Source of the DNA: Acidobacteriota bacterium
GTDB taxonomy: Bacteria; Acidobacteriota; Thermoanaerobaculia; Multivoradales; Multivoraceae
Length of the DNA: 64,000 bases
Direction: 5' to 3'
Assembly: GCA_026707325.1 (NCBI GenBank)
Contig: JAPOXA010000187.1
Location: 55,108 to 119,107 of the forward strand
The notes under the pieces were generated by a model. It was not told where the DNA came from and searched no databases. It worked only from the letters and a program-made list of their open reading frames with translations. The translations under genes were made by a program, and so were the position numbers. Below are positions 61,732-64,000 of the stretch, piece by piece. How positions within the stretch are numbered: position 1 is the stretch's first letter; every line of letters begins with the position of its first letter.

Positions 61732-62640
61732 TTGACTGTCTGGGAAGTACCCGAGCCCGTTGCCGTGGAGGAGGTGCGGCTCGACGAGGAGACGGTCACG
61801 ACGGTACGACGGCATGGCCGCCCGGACTCACCGCTCCGCCTGGTCCTGAGTCATGGCAACGGCCTCGCCATCGACGCCTACTACCCGTTCTGGTCCCTCC
61901 TGGCCGACGAATTCGATCTGATCGTCTACGACGTCAGAAGCCACGGCTGGAACACCGTCGGTGAGCAGACGAATCACAACATCCCGGCGATGATCCACGA
62001 CCATGACGTTCTCGCCGGGGCCATTGCCGAGCGTTTTGGCGACAAGCCGACTGTCGGCGTGTTCCATTCGCTGACGACGATTGTCGCCATCCTCTCGTTC
62101 TCCGACCCGTACTCGGCTCTGGTCCTGTTCGATCCGCCCTTCTGCAAGCCCACCGCGAGTGAGACGGAGTTCGACGACGCAGCCGACCGCGCGACGGCGC
62201 TGACCCGGCGCCGGGCGGCCAACTTCCGGTCCGAAGAGGAGTTCTCGGACCTTCTCCGGTACTCCCCGGTGTATGCCCGGGTCCTGCCCGGCGTGCGGGA
62301 ACTCCTTGCAAGTACGACTCTCAGGATGGCAGCCGATCGCGAGGGCCGCGAGCTCCGTTGCCCGCGGGAGTTTGAAGCGCAGGTTTCGGAGTACGTGAGG
62401 AGCTTTGCCCCGCTGCTGGACCTGAGCCTGCTTTCCTGCCCGACGAAGGTGATCGGGGCCGATCCGACCCTGCCGTATGCGTACTTGCCGAGCTTCGACC
62501 TGAAGCACATTCGAAACGTGGACTACGACTTCATCGCGGACTCGACGCACCTTCTGCAACTGGAGAAGCCGGCGGAATGCGTCGCCATGCTCCGGGCTTT
62601 CCTGGTTCAGACCGGGCTCTTGGGAGGGTCCACCCAGTGA
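61732..62640 (+). CDS. Alpha/beta hydrolase in the PKS neighbourhood
   Basis: This 302-aa protein has an alpha/beta hydrolase fold: the oxyanion loop VLSHGNGLAIDAYY, strand DLIVYDVRSHGWN, and a probable nucleophile elbow GVFHSLTTIVA (Ser within FHSLT rather than the textbook GxSxG). The late Asp and His may lie in KVIGADPT and DSTHLLQLEKP. It could be a thioesterase, acyltransferase or hydrolase releasing or editing ACP-bound chains. The TTG at 61732 is the most likely start; a GTG at 61765 is an alternative. The last 34 nt overlap the end of the convergent PKS gene. Confidence 0.8.
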   Translation: MTVWEVPEPVAVEEVRLDEETVTTVRRHGRPDSPLRLVLSHGNGLAIDAYYPFWSLLADEFDLIVYDVRSHGWNTVGEQTNHNIPAMIHDHDVLAGAIAERFGDKPTVGVFHSLTTIVAILSFSDPYSALVLFDPPFCKPTASETEFDDAADRATALTRRRAANFRSEEEFSDLLRYSPVYARVLPGVRELLASTTLRMAADREGRELRCPREFEAQVSEYVRSFAPLLDLSLLSCPTKVIGADPTLPYAYLPSFDLKHIRNVDYDFIADSTHLLQLEKPAECVAMLRAFLVQTGLLGGSTQ

Positions 62641-64000
62641 CGTCTGCGCTCGAAGGGATAGCCGGGCAGCGAAATCCGGCGACGCGTCTCGCCAGCGAAG
62701 AGGCCCGCGAAGGACACCGGTAGTCCGGCCTCGTAGGCGGCTGCCGCGGCCTCGAGGAAACCGCCGTCCGAGCGGCCCTCTGGGGCGTCGCCGGACGGCG
62801 GCCGCAGGCTCGCCAGCACCAGCGGGGCGCTGTTGCTCCCTTCGTCTCCGGCGGCTTCGGCGTCGGATAGGGGCCAAGCGTCAACCATCGCCGGAGCCAG
62901 GGATCGCCGCGGGCCGATCTCCAGCACGACCTCGACTCCTCGGTCCGCCAGAGTCGCGGCGCTTGCTTCCGGTGCGGCGGACTCGCCAACTCGCTGGAGC
63001 CAGAAGGAGGCGGCAAGCGCGTCGTCTGCCGCCAGTGGGCGACCGTCGCTGCCGCGGATCACGGTCAGTGAGGGGCGTTCGAGGACCAGGTCTCCGGCTA
63101 GCCGCTCCGCACCCTCGGCGGGTCCTTCCGCCGTCACCGACTCGCCCGCGGCGGCCGTCAGGCGGAGGCCGTCTTCCAGGCTGAAGATGTGGGCGGTGTG
63201 TGCCGCCGCGAACGCACCGGCGTCGAACCCGACGACGACGCTCGGCCGGATTTCGAGGCTCGACCAGAGGGCCGTCAGCGAGCACTCGAGCGCATAGACG
63301 GCCGGGTAAGCCCAGGCCGGATCGTCGAGATCGGCCGAGGCGTCGGTTCGCCCGAACAGGATCTTCAGGAGCGATTCGCCGCGTTCGTTCCGGAGGACCT
63401 CATCGCAGCGGTCGAGAACCGCCCGAACCACCGGCTCGGTCCGGTAGAGCGCCTCTCCCATGCCAGGCCACCGGCTCTCCCGGCCGGCGTAGACAAAGGC
63501 CACATTCGTCGCTTCCCGAGGCTTCGGTCCGCCGTTCGCTTCGGAGAGCGCCCGGAGACTCTCGACCAGCGAGGCCCCGTCCCGGAACAAGATCGCGGCG
63601 CGGTGCGGGAAGTGACTCCGGCCGGAACCGGCGGTCCATGCCATGTCGGACAGGAGCGGACCCGCCGCGCTGTCGTCGAACTCCAGGGCGCCGTTGTGGC
63701 CGTCGACCCAGCCGAGAAAGCGTCCGGCGAGCGACCGCAAGGCGGTCTCGGACTTCGCGGAGAGCGGAAGGATGCGGGTCTGGCGTTCGCCGGGCTCGGA
63801 GTCGCCCTCCGGGGCGGCGTAGCCCTCCACGACGACGTGCACGTTCGTCCCGGAGAATCCGAAGGCGCTGACTCCGGCACGGGCCGGACGGCCGTTGCCC
63901 GGCGGCCAGTGCGTTCGTTCGGACGTCACCCGCACGGGCAACCGATCCCAGTCCACGCCCGGGTTCGGCGTCTCGAAGTGCAGGTGCTTCGGAATGACTC
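62607..64000 (-). CDS. Type I polyketide synthase, KS end plus degenerate AT domain (partial)
   Basis: The gene enters from the right edge. The visible part starts within a ketosynthase C-terminus: PKHLHFETPNPGVDWDRLP, then AGVSAFGFSGTNVHVVVEG. A linker (RILPLSAKSETAL) leads to an acyltransferase-like domain with VAFVYAGRESRWPGMGEAL, but the nucleophile elbow reads GFDAGA instead of GHSxG (Ser to Asp, codon at 63222-63224). The stretch that should carry the small subdomain and the YASH/FHS His is about 60 residues too short. The domain still ends normally (VEVVLEIGPRRSLAPAM, LPGYPFERRRHW), and the protein stops 8 residues later without an ACP. The AT is almost surely inactive, so the loading route must be another protein. 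Confidence 0.88.
   Translation of the reverse strand, partial: VIPKHLHFETPNPGVDWDRLPVRVTSERTHWPPGNGRPARAGVSAFGFSGTNVHVVVEGYAAPEGDSEPGERQTRILPLSAKSETALRSLAGRFLGWVDGHNGALEFDDSAAGPLLSDMAWTAGSGRSHFPHRAAILFRDGASLVESLRALSEANGGPKPREATNVAFVYAGRESRWPGMGEALYRTEPVVRAVLDRCDEVLRNERGESLLKILFGRTDASADLDDPAWAYPAVYALECSLTALWSSLEIRPSVVVGFDAGAFAAAHTAHIFSLEDGLRLTAAAGESVTAEGPAEGAERLAGDLVLERPSLTVIRGSDGRPLAADDALAASFWLQRVGESAAPEASAATLADRGVEVVLEIGPRRSLAPAMVDAWPLSDAEAAGDEGSNSAPLVLASLRPPSGDAPEGRSDGGFLEAAAAAYEAGLPVSFAGLFAGETRRRISLPGYPFERRRHWVDPPKSPV

Overview
The window is a gene-dense, very GC-rich bacterial chromosome segment. It has short intergenic gaps, many 4-nt ATGA/GTGA/TTGA overlaps and frequent GTG/TTG starts, and nearly all of it is core housekeeping. 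The gene set (Rho, Lon, ClpXP, Obg, FtsK, an IspDF fusion, LarB/LarE, M16 peptidase pairs, DUF362, a secreted Pcm and RidA, lipoprotein RlpA) fits an uncultured Gram-negative lineage such as Acidobacteriota. That assignment is inference from gene content and style, not from a marker comparison. No phage, integrase, insertion sequence or CRISPR array was seen.

Layout. 0-9 kb: the end of a SpoIIE-type phosphatase, a TldE/PmbA-like protein, secreted Pcm, tRNA-Ala, a DUF883-like envelope pair, a metallophosphoesterase that apparently starts at CTG, two M16 peptidase subunits, and gcvT-gcvH. 9-16.8 kb: larE-larB, convergent with a leftward peptide-ABC operon (binding protein, two permeases, no ATPase) that ends in queA; then an orphan sensor kinase. 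16.8-28 kb: rplU-rpmA-obgE-nadD-rsfS-thiS, tRNA-Lys, tRNA-Leu, then tig-clpP-clpX-lon-engB-rho. 28-35.4 kb: DUF362 protein, O-antigen-ligase-like protein, diguanylate cyclase, molybdopterin oxidoreductase, rsmA. 35.4-41.7 kb: ftsK, fmt, rsmB, an HU gene with a long structured leader, and a glycosyltransferase. 41.7-49.6 kb: moaC, NamZ-like protein, serA, rlpA-purB-argF (leftward), rdgB, coaE. 49.6-56.4 kb: rplM-rpsI-rpsB-tsf-pyrH-frr-ispDF-rlmB and tRNA-Thr/Tyr/Gly. 56.5-58.5 kb: secreted RidA, ThuA-like protein and the remnant of a lipase-maturation-factor gene.

The right end (58.6-64 kb) changes character. A PLP aminotransferase, a CitE-like lyase, an acyl carrier protein, an Sfp-type phosphopantetheinyl transferase and an alpha/beta hydrolase run rightward into a convergent polyketide synthase gene that leaves the window. 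The C-terminal AT domain of that synthase has lost its catalytic Ser and His segments. This looks like the edge of a biosynthetic cluster and is the most novel part of the window.

A second theme is palindromic repeats. A REP/BIME-like family shares CTGGGTGC-type ends and a GCCGGCC-N3/4-GGCCGGC hairpin. It occurs between genes and once in frame inside an M16 peptidase. The 3' half of tRNA-Gly is repeated as a perfect 25-bp inverted copy right after the gene, and a different 157-bp inverted-repeat unit lies between frr and ispDF.
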